Assembly: GCA_934670025.1 (NCBI GenBank)
Contig: CAKUOS010000049.1
Span: forward strand, 1-16,268
Length of the DNA: 16,268 nucleotides
Origin: an uncultured Oscillospiraceae bacterium
GTDB taxonomy: Bacteria > Bacillota > Clostridia > Oscillospirales > Oscillospiraceae
Direction of reading: 5' to 3'
Of the stretch, positions 6,801 to 12,950 are shown piece after piece (position 1 is the stretch's first letter; the number at the start of each line of letters is the position of its first letter). The notes beneath the pieces were generated by a model that was not told the origin of the DNA, searched no databases, and worked only from the letters and a program-made list of their open reading frames with translations. The position numbers and the translations under genes are program-made.

Positions 6801-9012
6801 GTGCCTGCTGTGTCTGGCGCGCAAGCTCCGACGGCTCGTTTTCGGCGGCTGCGGCATTTTCTGCGGCGCGCCGCTGCGCCTCGTCATACTGCTGCGCGGC
6901 TCTGGTGTTCTCCTGCGCAGTCTGGACGGCGTCCTTGTAGATATCATATGCCGTGCGCTGCGCGGCTTCCTGCGTATTCTGCGCAGCTTCCTGCGCGGAT
7001 TGCGCCTGAAGCTGCTCCAAGCGCGTCAGCGTCTCCGGAACGCGCGGCTCCTGCCCTTCGTCCACGGCGTTCTGCTGCTCCCGCGCGACCTCGCGCAGCG
7101 TGTCCTCCACGGCCTCCTGCGTCACTTCGCCGCCGGCCTGCACGGTCTGCTGCAATTCCTCAGCCAGCTGGTGGGCGCGTGTGCCGTCTTCCTGCGCAAG
7201 GCCATAATCGATCACGTCCTGCATTTCGCCCGACTCTATGACCGCTCTGGCCGTCTGCGTGATGTTTGCCTCGGAGATCACGCGGTTCACGCCCGCGTAT
7301 GTCCCGGACATTGCAAGGCCAGACAGGCCACCGGCAAGGAACGACTGCCCGTCCTCCTTTGCAAAATCGCCGAACACCGCAGCCAGTGCCCGTGCGTCCG
7401 TCATGCCCTGCGCCTTGTACCCGTTATACGCTTCCAGAACCTCGCTGCGGCTGTGCCGCGCCGTCACGTCATACAGGCGGTTGAGCCAGTTGGAGGCGAC
7501 TTCTTCTGCGCCCTCGGAGCCAAACGCGCGCAGCACCTTCTTCCACGCCGCTTTCCCGCTCAGCAGATTCTCGATGAGATCGCCGACGGAGTATTTTTCC
7601 GTGATGCCCTCGATCGCGCCCTCGACAATGCCGTCGATCATCGCGTCCCGGTTGGATTTCCCGTTTTGGATGCCCTCATAGACAGAATCTGCCGCGACTT
7701 CCGAGCCCATGATCCAGTTCATCGTCTCGGCTACGGCGCTTTGCGCCGTTTCCGTCGTCAGACTCCCGCCGACTGCACCGACGAGCCCCGACGAAACGGC
7801 CATGTTGACCGCGCTGTCGAGCGCGGATGTACCGGCCTGATATAGAAACTGCCCGACGTTCCCCATGCCCTGCATCGCGCCCTGACGGATCCCTGACGAC
7901 AGGCGCGAAGCGTTGTATGCCGGGCTGTAGATGTTCGTCGGCATATCCTCGTTCTGATATCCGCCCGCCCACGACGGCAGAATGCCGCGCAGCGATTCCA
8001 GATTCCCCGCGATCTTCGCCGGGGCCAGCGCCGCCGAGAAGAGTGTGCCGCCGACCGGGTTCTGCCGGCCGATGATCTGGCCCTGTTTGCTCAGGCGCTG
8101 CGCGTTGTCGTAATCCTCCAGCAGCGTCTGAAATTCTGCCAGCTGCTTGATATATTTCTCGCTGTAGCCCTTTTCCTTCAGCGCTTTCAGCGCGTCGTGC
8201 TTTGCATAGGCGCGCACCATATAGCCGTTCAGCTCCTGCCCGCGGTACTGCCGCAGCAGATCTCTGTCCGTATCGTCCAGCGCGCCGACGGCCTGCTGCG
8301 CGCGGGCAAGCGCGGCGTCCCTGTCGACCGCCGTCTTCCGGTTTTGCAGCGCCACGATCTCATCTTGCAGCTGCGTGACGCTTTTCCCGTTCTCAGACAG
8401 GCCCGTCCCGGAAAAGTGCGTGTCGGCCTGTTCGACCTCGCGGTCATAGATCTCGTTCGCAAGCGTCTGCGACGTGCGGCGCATTCCGCGCACCTGATCC
8501 TGCTGCACGGTCTTCCACTGTGGCGTCCGTTCGCGCTGCTTCTGCCTTTCCTGCTCCGTGCGCGCATACCCGCTCGCCTGATCGTGGGCGATCATCGGCA
8601 GCGCCTGCCGCTGCCGCTCCTGCAAGGTGCGGATGTACCCGCGCATCTGATCGTTGTTCACCGTCTCTACCGCGTTTTTATACGCCTCATAGGCAGACAG
8701 GCGGTCCTTGCGCGTTCCCGTGCCGATCGCAGCCTTGTACGCCTCAAACGCCGATTGCGATACCCGGTCGTCCCGGCTCCTGTAATTCGGGTCGAACGGC
8801 GTGTCCTGTACGCTGCGCGGGCTTCCGTACTGCTCGTACTCCCGGATGGCGTCAAGGCCGCTACGCTTGAAGGACGTGCTTTTCGTTTTCGTCTGCATCT
8901 GCCGCCGCTGCATCTGCGGCTGCTCATAAGACGTCGCGGAGCTGGCAGCGGTACTGCTGCCAGCTTCGTATTCCCGCAGGGCGTCCAGCCCCGTCCGTTT
9001 TTTCTTTGCCAT
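880..9012 (-). CDS. Giant phage polyvalent protein (metallopeptidase, MuF-C, ART-like), 2710 aa
   Basis: ATG at 9012 is preceded by AAGGAG (9019-9024), which overlaps the stop of the previous gene. Visible regions: GLDA[LI]REYE at residues 8-16 and 52-60; SA[FY]EAYK at 87 and 106; three DQxxGxxRTxQ motifs between 121 and 182; Gly/Ala-rich hydrophobic stretches at about 375-435, 455-475 and 548-578; Ala/Gln-rich helices at about 610-800. A zinc metallopeptidase follows with H1015-E-G-Y-H1019 and a candidate third ligand E1068 in 'EEIIADAYAG'. A MuF C-terminal-type domain lies at about 1125-1325 ('GYTPEIYRKLGMPDLPFAI'). An ADP-ribosyltransferase-like domain lies at about 1350-1500 (VYH1378GT, FFS1397, 'QIKSATDN', 'NPDIRYS'). 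The rest, about 1500-2710, is mainly helical, with 'NPLVKLFTQFQLEVNNE' near 2310. Known biology: phage polyvalent proteins carry effector domains and enter the host with the DNA. Inferred role: internal virion/ejection protein with a protease and a host-modifying enzyme. The third ART catalytic residue is not clear to me. Confidence 0.93.
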   Translation of the reverse strand: MAKKKRTGLDALREYEAGSSTAASSATSYEQPQMQRRQMQTKTKSTSFKRSGLDAIREYEQYGSPRSVQDTPFDPNYRSRDDRVSQSAFEAYKAAIGTGTRKDRLSAYEAYKNAVETVNNDQMRGYIRTLQERQRQALPMIAHDQASGYARTEQERQKQRERTPQWKTVQQDQVRGMRRTSQTLANEIYDREVEQADTHFSGTGLSENGKSVTQLQDEIVALQNRKTAVDRDAALARAQQAVGALDDTDRDLLRQYRGQELNGYMVRAYAKHDALKALKEKGYSEKYIKQLAEFQTLLEDYDNAQRLSKQGQIIGRQNPVGGTLFSAALAPAKIAGNLESLRGILPSWAGGYQNEDMPTNIYSPAYNASRLSSGIRQGAMQGMGNVGQFLYQAGTSALDSAVNMAVSSGLVGAVGGSLTTETAQSAVAETMNWIMGSEVAADSVYEGIQNGKSNRDAMIDGIVEGAIEGITEKYSVGDLIENLLSGKAAWKKVLRAFGSEGAEEVASNWLNRLYDVTARHSRSEVLEAYNGYKAQGMTDARALAAVFGDFAKEDGQSFLAGGLSGLAMSGTYAGVNRVISEANITQTARAVIESGEMQDVIDYGLAQEDGTRAHQLAEELQQTVQAGGEVTQEAVEDTLREVAREQQNAVDEGQEPRVPETLTRLEQLQAQSAQEAAQNTQEAAQRTAYDIYKDAVQTAQENTRAAQQYDEAQRRAAENAAAAENEPSELARQTQQAQRAAQQQYDQNSLFAPIAGAEGMGELDVEQYARQQTADAEQALDAAAIQQEEQYLQARAREAGYDDETAAYFLNGNTTGMPTEQYAQSFQRVYEQGEIGASEQRAMRFAEGMNQDVAAAAYRAGLAAGQKGADNGSIEATGQGPVGQAGQRAEGAAGGVRQSTAQRQRADAGRKRAESARNLAKTWDEVSGAALGLGEGSTQTVRVMPQGGEVQNEDIKAAAKFLRTAGVEKARFFTGQLAQTVNGETFYADGAVLEDGTVLIRADSEEYSAFELAKHEGYHILAERYPEMAARIRQRLLREGKITREMIESYVDAYARAYGDDTDAYVEEIIADAYAGMNRTEYGTNQLRADVKMEAGQWQKKTGSARAPPVKMSATPKNGRTETQNEITRKYKQDVHDILEGAKNASDALLVGYTPEIYRKLGMPDLPFAIGSGHVYSMAKTAEEAAADGKRHRGTNYHGLGESVVADIMDFVKNPVMVISAKDVNASTAPMRSTHSVVALIDVGSGKESMVIPVAITAERTVNGARMDVNAISSAYERDASALVDEAIAQFNTGENSIFYVKKEAANLLGAGVQFPEQLKAAASSDGIVRKFDSKINMSVENVTQSKQFKRWFGDWQNHPENASKVVNADGTPKVVYHGTNAEFNIFQQENGAYFFSESRDYAESMADERGGNRIIEAYLKMKNPYTVKLSPEQFTDNIAEAPFIRYAKEHGHDGVIFEYNGSKEDLAYDKFYVVFDSTQIKSATDNIGMFDKTNPDIRYSAQDGSYRDLMGEKPAQYVRGLEQRLVNELAENLSVPGQAKRDVLRPMAEDALRTFFTDGQLDRAKLNDLFETAYKAGIEEDTQYIEQYGDLKKFIRDQKISISEKDRQDIADYNLFRKAAMGTLTISKDGLPVDVAYQQLQEMAPELFPADITAPSDQLMQIYDVARGIQKVQKTLDEYYGPRAASFKAWQQANFSESVDRMTSGLRIAQRYLDAQNRAKEKLAIPQTQEETKQMWAQLKDARRAVEKAQGKTLLTEADQKIVNRLLRGETDPAYVAGLENGQQILKVYEAKAEYDMLALKLKAWNVQRRQGLKDFAEQALTEAEAVKWVDKTMGIRYQRETMERNIRDIARAGKVSDEKANAFINRYFWPVHENESKRKTYLVEKQEQIRALKLDRHVRKGNLVSESYAVQWLGEAEFNRDYLKQHPRVEKRGGMDFNEWNAAIQEFEKQNPNLDLGKVRGAVKVFHEVYDKLFEDMNRVRIENGYEPVNYLQGYFPHFQENETGGSLLQKFARAAGIEGDVSPLPATINGLTAHFKPGIRYMANIQNRLGYATAYDALQGFDRYIEVASDVIYHTADIQRLRALATQIRWRASDEALQKRIDAIRMDPFLNPDEANDQIANLTKEGRYALSNLVDELDEYTNLLAGKKSRLDRGMEKMLGRRAYNVMKKFESRVGANMVAANVGSALTNFIPITQAWSQVSTADVLRGMWQTLRNYRTADGLDAASTFINNRSGYGRLAETTMDKVSAGAGWLMESIDTFTTGSVVRARYYQNLRRGMSEANAMQEADQFAAGVMADRSKGSTPTLYSARNPLVKLFTQFQLEVNNELSWIFKDMAQEERKKGVAALAKALFKFLIGSWIYNEFYEAIVGRRAALDPLDIINDTVGDFTGYQLPNTVQAAVSGKWDFTKEKPGTYQAIKNFEGNIISEFPGTQALTILGIDEALGLDIDSGRIAVASAIPNLGKIEKALLASGEDMAPAKKARTVTDELLKPALYVATPFGGGQLRKLYQGAVTAAQGGSYSVDNEGNDLLQYPVYTDNTKDAIKSWTQAVLFGKTATEEAQSWVESGFKSLSAKETAAYQIMTAGGADQRESYAFVNAMKKIDDKTAKLTMLYAYDIPQDAKTAYYYSVLASDEERAKMDALDADGVGYNAYMQYRQGYFKAYGTQSVSQERVQTILDGLNLTKRQKAAIWAAMGKDWKEENNPYK
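4555..5665 (-). other. Low-GC segment inside the giant gene, encoding MuF-C and ART domains
   Basis: By hand count, 4561-5640 is about 49% GC, while 4261-4500 is about 65% and 5701-6060 about 63%. The edges are fairly sharp and match the domain edges. One side is near residue 1112 ('PPVKMSATPKNGR'), just after the metallopeptidase. The other is near residue 1490 ('NPDIRYSAQDG'), where the helical region resumes. Codons here use A/T in the third position much more than elsewhere in the gene. This is what an in-frame domain cassette acquired from a lower-GC phage or element would look like. No repeats or insertion-sequence ends border it, so homologous or illegitimate exchange within linkers is the likely route. 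Confidence 0.7.
6234..6401 (-). CDS. Nested 55-aa reading frame in the +1 frame of the giant gene
   Basis: This ATG-to-TAA frame lies wholly inside the giant gene (opposite its residues 871-926) on the same strand. AAAGGAG (6408-6414) precedes the ATG by 6 nt, as good a ribosome binding site as any in the window. The protein begins 'MAVSRLLVKDRSGKLVSVQK' and ends 'TQEERERRVQEISQKLGMK': basic, soluble, probably two helices, and free of low-complexity sequence. By my count 40 of its 55 codons end in G or C, while the giant frame over the same bases has only 21 of 56 and encodes a Gly/Ala/Gln/Arg linker. Just downstream the giant frame returns to high third-position GC. So the coding signal switches frame for the length of this ORF. 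I do not recognise a family. It could be an overprinted gene, or a once-separate gene trapped when two genes fused. Confidence 0.5.
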   Translation of the reverse strand: MAVSRLLVKDRSGKLVSVQKERLAAFGKAQRSGKELTQEERERRVQEISQKLGMK

Positions 9013-9022
9013 ACCCGTCTCC

Positions 9023-10183
9023 TTATTCTAGCGGAATCCCGAAGCCCGCGCGGTTCAGGATCGAAACAAGCTCGTTGTACTGCTTTCTGCCCGCCGCGCT
9101 TGAAAGATCCAGCTGCCCGGCCATGCTGACGAACAGATCATACGCCTTTTGCTTCTGCCCGGACTTGATCCACTCGGTCATGCCTCGTTTGAGCTGATTG
9201 TAGGTCTGCGCCTGCGCGCCGCCTGTGCCGCCCTTGTTGTAGGTATTGTCGATGTAGCCCTTCGACGAGGACGACGAGCTGCTTCCGCTGCCGCCTCCGG
9301 AACCGCCGCCCGATTTTTTCGCCGCGGCCTGTTCTGCGGCCAGCGCCTGCAAATACGCCGCGTTCTCATTGTTCGCCTTGTCGGCCCAATAGCTCAGCTC
9401 CGTCTGCCAGCGGTTCATGTCGGCGGAATATTCCGTGTTATAGGCGCTGCGCGCGTCCGCCAGATCGGAATACCAGTCGCTGACCGTGTCGCGGTAGCGG
9501 TTATAATCCGTGCTTTCCCGGCCAAAGACGAGGTTATAGCGGTTATAAAGATCTGTGCCCTCATCCTGATACCGCTGATATGCCTGCTGCTGGAGCTGCG
9601 GCACGATATCGTTGAGATTCTGGAGGTATGCGTTGTACGCCTGCTGCCCGACCTGTTCGCCGTAGGTCGAGCCGTAGCCTCCCGTCAGCGCCGCCGCCTG
9701 TCCCATCGTGTCCTGCATTGCAAGCCGCCCCTGCCGCTGGTACTGCTCGCGGTACTGCTGATACAGCGGGTCCGTGCCCATGTCGTAGGAGAACTTTTTC
9801 CGGTTTGCGATCTGATCGTACAGGCTCGTCAGCTCTGCGTCCCATCTGGACTGATACGCGCCCGGGCGATTTCCCTTGATCTGGTCGAGATACGCCTGCG
9901 CGGCCTGTACGCCCGCCGACGGCGTATAGCCGCCCTCGAGCGTGTTCAGGCGGTCCTGCGTGTAGCCCGACACGCCCGCCGAGGTATACGGGCTGTTTCG
10001 CTGCGTATAATTGCCGCTGTTGTAGTTGTACGTCGTCTGATTTTTATTCACGAGCTGCGACTGGTAGCTGCCGTCCGCATTCACGCCCGTGATGCGGTAC
10101 GTGCCGCCGCCGGTCACGACCTCGTCGCCCGCACGAAGCCCGGCCGGCGCGCGGCCGCCCGCCTCCACTTTGTATACGCCCAT
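9023..10183 (-). CDS. Tyr/Gln-rich putative virion (ejection-type) protein, 386 aa
   Basis: The N-terminus (1-45) is a small beta-like segment ('AGDEVVTGGGTYRITGVNAD'). The body, about 90-290, is rich in Tyr, Gln, Asp and Arg, with 'DPLYQQYREQY' near 138 and 'MGQAAALTGGYGSTYGEQVG' near 160-179. A Gly/Ser linker (291-308) leads to a helical C-terminal domain ending 'LNRAGFGIPLE'. Proteins with the 'DPLYQQY...ALTGGYGSTY' signature are common in Firmicute prophages beside giant polyvalent proteins. Their function is not established to my knowledge. The position just before the giant gene, in a portal-capsid operon, suggests a packaged or ejected partner comparable to the small ejection proteins of P22, but that is inference. 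The start at 10183 follows an imperfect ribosome binding site (AAGGCGG, 10191-10197) that overlaps the previous stop. Confidence 0.88.
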   Translation of the reverse strand: MGVYKVEAGGRAPAGLRAGDEVVTGGGTYRITGVNADGSYQSQLVNKNQTTYNYNSGNYTQRNSPYTSAGVSGYTQDRLNTLEGGYTPSAGVQAAQAYLDQIKGNRPGAYQSRWDAELTSLYDQIANRKKFSYDMGTDPLYQQYREQYQRQGRLAMQDTMGQAAALTGGYGSTYGEQVGQQAYNAYLQNLNDIVPQLQQQAYQRYQDEGTDLYNRYNLVFGRESTDYNRYRDTVSDWYSDLADARSAYNTEYSADMNRWQTELSYWADKANNENAAYLQALAAEQAAAKKSGGGSGGGSGSSSSSSSKGYIDNTYNKGGTGGAQAQTYNQLKRGMTEWIKSGQKQKAYDLFVSMAGQLDLSSAAGRKQYNELVSILNRAGFGIPLE

Positions 10184-10195
10184 TGTTTCACCGCC

Positions 10196-10573
10196 TTACA
10201 GTTTGAAATGCGTGGCGTACTGCTTCGGCATATACGCCTGATTGTAGGCGTTGAAGTACCCCTGCCAGTAGCTGTTGTACTTCGCGGCCTCGTTCGAATA
10301 CTTTGTCGTCTCGCCGTTGGCGTCGCAGATCTTCATCCCCAGATACCAGCGGTAAATTTCGTCATACGGCCACGGAATGAGCAGCTCCGTTTCCAGATCC
10401 ACATCCTCGCCGTAGCCCGTGAACGGCTCCGGGGCCGTCTCATGTTCGTGCGTGCAGATGATGTCCCGGTACACGATCCCATCCAGTTCCGAAAGCCAGC
10501 GGAGCTTATCCGGGTTCTCGTACTGATTCGGCATCAGCCGGTCGACCGTCTCGATTGCCTGTCTGATCTTCAT
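10196..10573 (-). CDS. Putative head-tail adaptor/connector-like protein, 125 aa
   Basis: The protein starts 'MKIRQAIETVDRLMPNQYEN' and continues with 'KLRWLSELDGIVYRDI', a Tyr/Glu-rich middle ('TELLIPWPYDEIYRWYL') and a helical end with 'YSNEAAKYNSYWQGYFNAYN'. This arrangement (short helix, W-L-x-E-L-D, then P-Y-D-x-[IL]-Y, then Y-x-N-E) is a recurring small protein placed after the capsid gene in Firmicute phages. Both size and place fit a connector bound under the portal. I cannot name a family with certainty, so the function is inferred from position. The ATG at 10573 follows AAGGAGG with a short 4-nt spacer. A hairpin (10590-10615) lies just upstream and may lower its expression relative to the capsid gene. 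Confidence 0.85.
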   Translation of the reverse strand: MKIRQAIETVDRLMPNQYENPDKLRWLSELDGIVYRDIICTHEHETAPEPFTGYGEDVDLETELLIPWPYDEIYRWYLGMKICDANGETTKYSNEAAKYNSYWQGYFNAYNQAYMPKQYATHFKL

Positions 10574-10587
10574 ACTTCCTCCTTACG

Positions 10588-10615
10588 AAAAGAAGGGGCA
10601 TCCCTGCCCCTTCTT
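10588..10615 (-). terminator. Intra-operon hairpin, probable partial terminator
   Basis: A perfect 11-bp stem (AAGAAGGGGCA at 10590-10600 on the plus strand, its complement at 10605-10615) with a 4-nt loop lies in the 74-bp gap between the 95-aa and 125-aa genes. Read on the minus strand, the 3' arm runs into CTTCTTTTCG, a short U-rich tract. This is weaker than the terminator at 849-881. It would let most transcripts stop after capsid and the 95-aa gene while some continue, or protect the 3' end of a capsid mRNA. Confidence 0.6.
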
Positions 10616-10647
10616 CTGCTTCATGCCGTCAAACGGGCATTTACTTG

Positions 10648-10935
10648 TCAGGTGTCCGCCTGCGCGCGGCGGTATGCCTCTTCCTCTGCCATGCGCGCGT
10701 TCGCGAGGACTTCGTAGACAGGCAGCGGTACCTGTACGTCCTTGCCCTTCGGCACGATGAACGTCCTGCCGTTCACGCACACGAAGCGGCTTTTTTCCTC
10801 GCTGCTCTGCTCGCGCGGCAGGAAGATCGTCCGCATATCGTCCCACGCGTCTTTCCGCTCTGCCGCGTTCTCTGCCGCGTTCTCTGCCGCGTTCTCTGCC
10901 GCGTTCTCTGCTGCGGCGGTTTTTTCGGTTGCCAT
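10648..10935 (-). CDS. Small protein after the capsid gene with ENAA repeats, 95 aa
   Basis: The N-terminus (about residues 6-27) consists of repeated Glu-Asn-Ala-Ala units and is encoded by a 12-bp tandem repeat. A charged segment follows, then a compact C-terminal half, 'RFVCVNGRTFIVPKGKDVQV' with 'PLPVYEVLANARMAEEEAYR'. The pattern N-G-x-x-[FY]-x-[IV]-P-[KR]-G-x-x-V-x-V-P followed by a helix is familiar from small proteins beside capsid genes in Firmicute phages. I know no firm function; head decoration or a completion role would suit the position. The start at 10935 has AAGGAG with a 9-nt spacer, 17 bp after the capsid stop. The long acidic Ala-rich tail is probably a flexible helix. Confidence 0.85.
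   Translation of the reverse strand: MATEKTAAAENAAENAAENAAENAAERKDAWDDMRTIFLPREQSSEEKSRFVCVNGRTFIVPKGKDVQVPLPVYEVLANARMAEEEAYRRAQADT
10861..10908. repeat. 12-bp tandem repeat, four perfect copies
   Basis: TGCCGCGTTCTC is repeated four times without a mismatch (10861-10872, 10873-10884, 10885-10896, 10897-10908), and the neighbouring bases extend it slightly. On the minus strand each unit encodes Glu-Asn-Ala-Ala in the 95-aa protein. Since 12 is a multiple of 3, slippage changes the length of the N-terminal tract without breaking the frame. The lack of any silent differences between copies suggests recent expansion. Confidence 0.95.
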
Positions 10936-10952
10936 CTGAAAACGCTCCTTTC

Positions 10953-12044
10953 TCAGTTCGCGCCGTCGACGTCGGAGTACTTCGAGCAGCTCTCCACACG
11001 CACCATGCGGTCCTCATAGAGGAGCTTGGCCGCCATTTCGGCCTTGTAGCCGACGGTCGAGAACTGATCCAGCGGGCCTCCGATGTCGGACTTGCTCTTG
11101 ACGATGACCTGAAGATTGCCGCCCTCGGGGTCGACCATCTTGAATGCGTCCTTGCCGAAGAACAGCGTCGCATACACGCTGTAGTAGACCGCCGGGTTGC
11201 CGTCCGATGCCGCGGTCTTGACCGGGCAGGTCGAGTTGTTGAAGATCTTCGCCTCGGTCGTCTCGATGAAGCGCACGCCGTGCAGCTCGCCGATCTCGCC
11301 CTCAAACAGCTCACGCACCGAAGCGTACTTGTGCGCCTCGATCCACGCATCGGAAGATCGCAGATCGTAAGCCACCGACGGGTGGATGATCGCTACATAC
11401 TTGCCGTCGATCTTCGGGGCCTTCAGCTTTTTGAGCGTCGTCACGGCACGGTTGACCTCATCCGGGGTCAGCTTCGCGGTCGTGTCGAGCCCGGAGCGGC
11501 TCGTGACGGCGGTGTGCGCACCTGCGGACGATACCTTGTCGCAGTACTGCGCGTTCGAACCGGCGACGATGGCGTCGCGCACGCGCTTGTCGATGGACGT
11601 ACCGGCAGAAGCGCCGAGTTCTTCGGTCGCGCCGAGGACGGTGTTGTCCAGCGCGTGCAGCTCCAGCTGGTCGGAGATCGTCACGTAAAGGCCGATCTGC
11701 TTGATGCTGGTCGTCGTGCTGGTCTGGCCCATCTTCTGGCCCGTCGGGATGACGCCCTCGGTCAGCTCCTCCGCGTCAGGCAGCGTGTTCCACTTGCGCC
11801 ATTCGACGGTCTTGCCGTGGTTGCGCGGCAGCGCCTGACGGCCCGCGAGCTGCGCGTGTACGAGATTCGGCCGTGCATTTTCGAGCAGCTGCGTGTCGTA
11901 AAACGTCTTCATGGTCGGTGCGAGCGTGTTGTTGCCGCTGAACGCCGTGGTCGCGCCCGTACCGGCGTTTACGTAGTTGCCCGTCGCATTGACGAGCGTA
12001 CCCACGTCCGCAAAAAACTGAAATCCGATTTTTCTGTCAAACAT
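10953..12044 (-). CDS. Major capsid protein, N4-gp56 family, 363 aa
   Basis: The sequence has the hallmarks of the N4-gp56 family of HK97-fold major capsid proteins. It opens 'MFDRKIGFQFFADVGTLVNA' and runs through 'TMKTFYDTQLLENARPNLVH', 'GKTVEWRKWNTLPDAEELTE' (E-x-x-T-E-G-V-x-P), 'KQIGLYVTISDQLELHALDN' and 'YVAIIHPSVAYDLRSSDAW', to a C-terminal 'STVGYKAEMAAKLLYEDRMV'. The length is normal for the family. It forms the icosahedral head shell and would assemble on the scaffold protein encoded just upstream. The ATG at 12044 has AAAGGAG with a 10-nt spacer, 18 bp after the scaffold stop. I am sure of the family. Confidence 0.96.
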   Translation of the reverse strand: MFDRKIGFQFFADVGTLVNATGNYVNAGTGATTAFSGNNTLAPTMKTFYDTQLLENARPNLVHAQLAGRQALPRNHGKTVEWRKWNTLPDAEELTEGVIPTGQKMGQTSTTTSIKQIGLYVTISDQLELHALDNTVLGATEELGASAGTSIDKRVRDAIVAGSNAQYCDKVSSAGAHTAVTSRSGLDTTAKLTPDEVNRAVTTLKKLKAPKIDGKYVAIIHPSVAYDLRSSDAWIEAHKYASVRELFEGEIGELHGVRFIETTEAKIFNNSTCPVKTAASDGNPAVYYSVYATLFFGKDAFKMVDPEGGNLQVIVKSKSDIGGPLDQFSTVGYKAEMAAKLLYEDRMVRVESCSKYSDVDGAN

Positions 12045-12062
12045 GGTTTCCTGTCTCCTTTC

Positions 12063-12914
12063 TCAGGGGATGACTCGTTCCCCCATCGCTGCGCGGCGGC
12101 GCATATCCTCGACCTCCGCGCGCGTCCAGTGTGTTTTCATGGGGACAGTCTCACCGCCGCCGGCGCCCGCACCGATCTCCTGCGGCCTTGCGCCCTGCGC
12201 CTGAATGGTGTGCATGACGTTTTCGCGCGCCTGATCGGCAACCAGCTGCGCCCGGGCCTGCGCGATCTCCTGCTGGTGGACGACCTCGTAGGCCGTCTTC
12301 ACCGGTACGCCCGCGCCCATGAGCCGCGCAAAATCCGGATTCTGCATTTCGGCCTCAAAGCTCGCGCCGTACTGCGCCGCCACATCCCGCTCAAAGTCTG
12401 CCTGTAACCCGGCAAAGGCTTCGCGCATCTGGTACTCCTGCAACTGCCGCCGCATGGCCGTGTTCTCCGCACGGTTCGCGTACTCGTTCCGGAGCGCATC
12501 GGCCGATACGCCCTTTTCCAGCGCCTCGGCGCTGTAGAGCCGGTCGTCGGCAGAGAACCGCTGCGCCAGCGCGTCAAAATCCGTCTTGCGCGGATCCGAG
12601 GTGTCGATCCCGTACAGTGCGCCCAGCCGGTCGATGATCGGGGCCATCGCCTCTGCCTGCGTCTTGTACTGGTTCATGCCCCGCACGCGCTGCTGCACGG
12701 CTTTCTGCATCGCTGCGTTGAAATCGTTTTTGTAGCGGCCCTTGATGAGACTGTCGAAGGTTTCTTCCTGTGCTGCCTGTCCCTGAGCGTCGGGGACGTT
12801 GGCCGGCTGCTGCTGCGCCTGCGCCTGCGCGGCGGCAGTCTGCCCGCTCTGCTGACCGGCGACGTCAGCTGCGCCCGTGACCTGGACGCCTGCGCCCGTT
12901 GTTTCTTCTGCCAT
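12063..12914 (-). CDS. Putative capsid scaffold protein, 283 aa
   Basis: The first 50 residues are Ala/Gln/Gly-rich and disordered. Then comes 'EETFDSLIKGRYKNDFNAAM', a long mostly helical middle (about 60-215), a Gly-rich break, and a short C-terminal basic helix 'THWTRAEVEDMRRRAAMGER'. Disordered N-terminus, coiled middle and basic C-terminal helix are typical of phage scaffolds, whose C-terminal helix binds the coat protein. The position between portal and major capsid genes fits. I see no protease motif, so scaffold removal must depend on another protein or on exit. The ATG at 12914 has AAAGGA (12924-12929) with a 9-nt spacer. It is the first gene after the candidate promoter at 12951-12987, so scaffold and capsid may be boosted together. 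Confidence 0.88.
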   Translation of the reverse strand: MAEETTGAGVQVTGAADVAGQQSGQTAAAQAQAQQQPANVPDAQGQAAQEETFDSLIKGRYKNDFNAAMQKAVQQRVRGMNQYKTQAEAMAPIIDRLGALYGIDTSDPRKTDFDALAQRFSADDRLYSAEALEKGVSADALRNEYANRAENTAMRRQLQEYQMREAFAGLQADFERDVAAQYGASFEAEMQNPDFARLMGAGVPVKTAYEVVHQQEIAQARAQLVADQARENVMHTIQAQGARPQEIGAGAGGGETVPMKTHWTRAEVEDMRRRAAMGERVIP

Positions 12915-12950
12915 TTTTATAAATCCTTTCTGGCATTTGATTCTATAGCC

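Noticed and set aside
5605..7845. Long plus-strand open frame (746 codons) over the polyvalent gene
   Set aside because: Same composition artefact, low-complexity Leu/Arg/Cys-rich product, while the minus-strand frame has clear domains.
880..9012. Giant gene as an N4-type virion RNA polymerase, prompted by the N4-gp56 capsid
   Set aside because: I find no single-subunit RNA polymerase motifs. The visible domains are a metallopeptidase, MuF-C, ART-like and helical polyvalent regions.
880..9012. Giant gene as an artefactual fusion caused by sequencing frameshifts
   Set aside because: One frame is open throughout, and recognisable domains before and after each linker are in that same frame. 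The only place with a doubtful coding frame is 6234-6401, reported separately.
10861..10908. CRISPR-like or regulatory iteron array
   Set aside because: The 12-bp units have no spacers between them, are in frame in a protein-coding gene, and encode a simple ENAA tract.
9149..12407. Plus-strand open frames of 522 and 492 codons over the 386-aa, capsid and scaffold genes
   Set aside because: They cross several well-supported minus-strand genes and their gaps, and the products have no family-like sequence.
12942..12947. TATAGA as the -10 of a normal sigma-70 promoter for the scaffold gene
   Set aside because: No -35-like hexamer lies 16-18 nt upstream; GGAAAA is found there instead.
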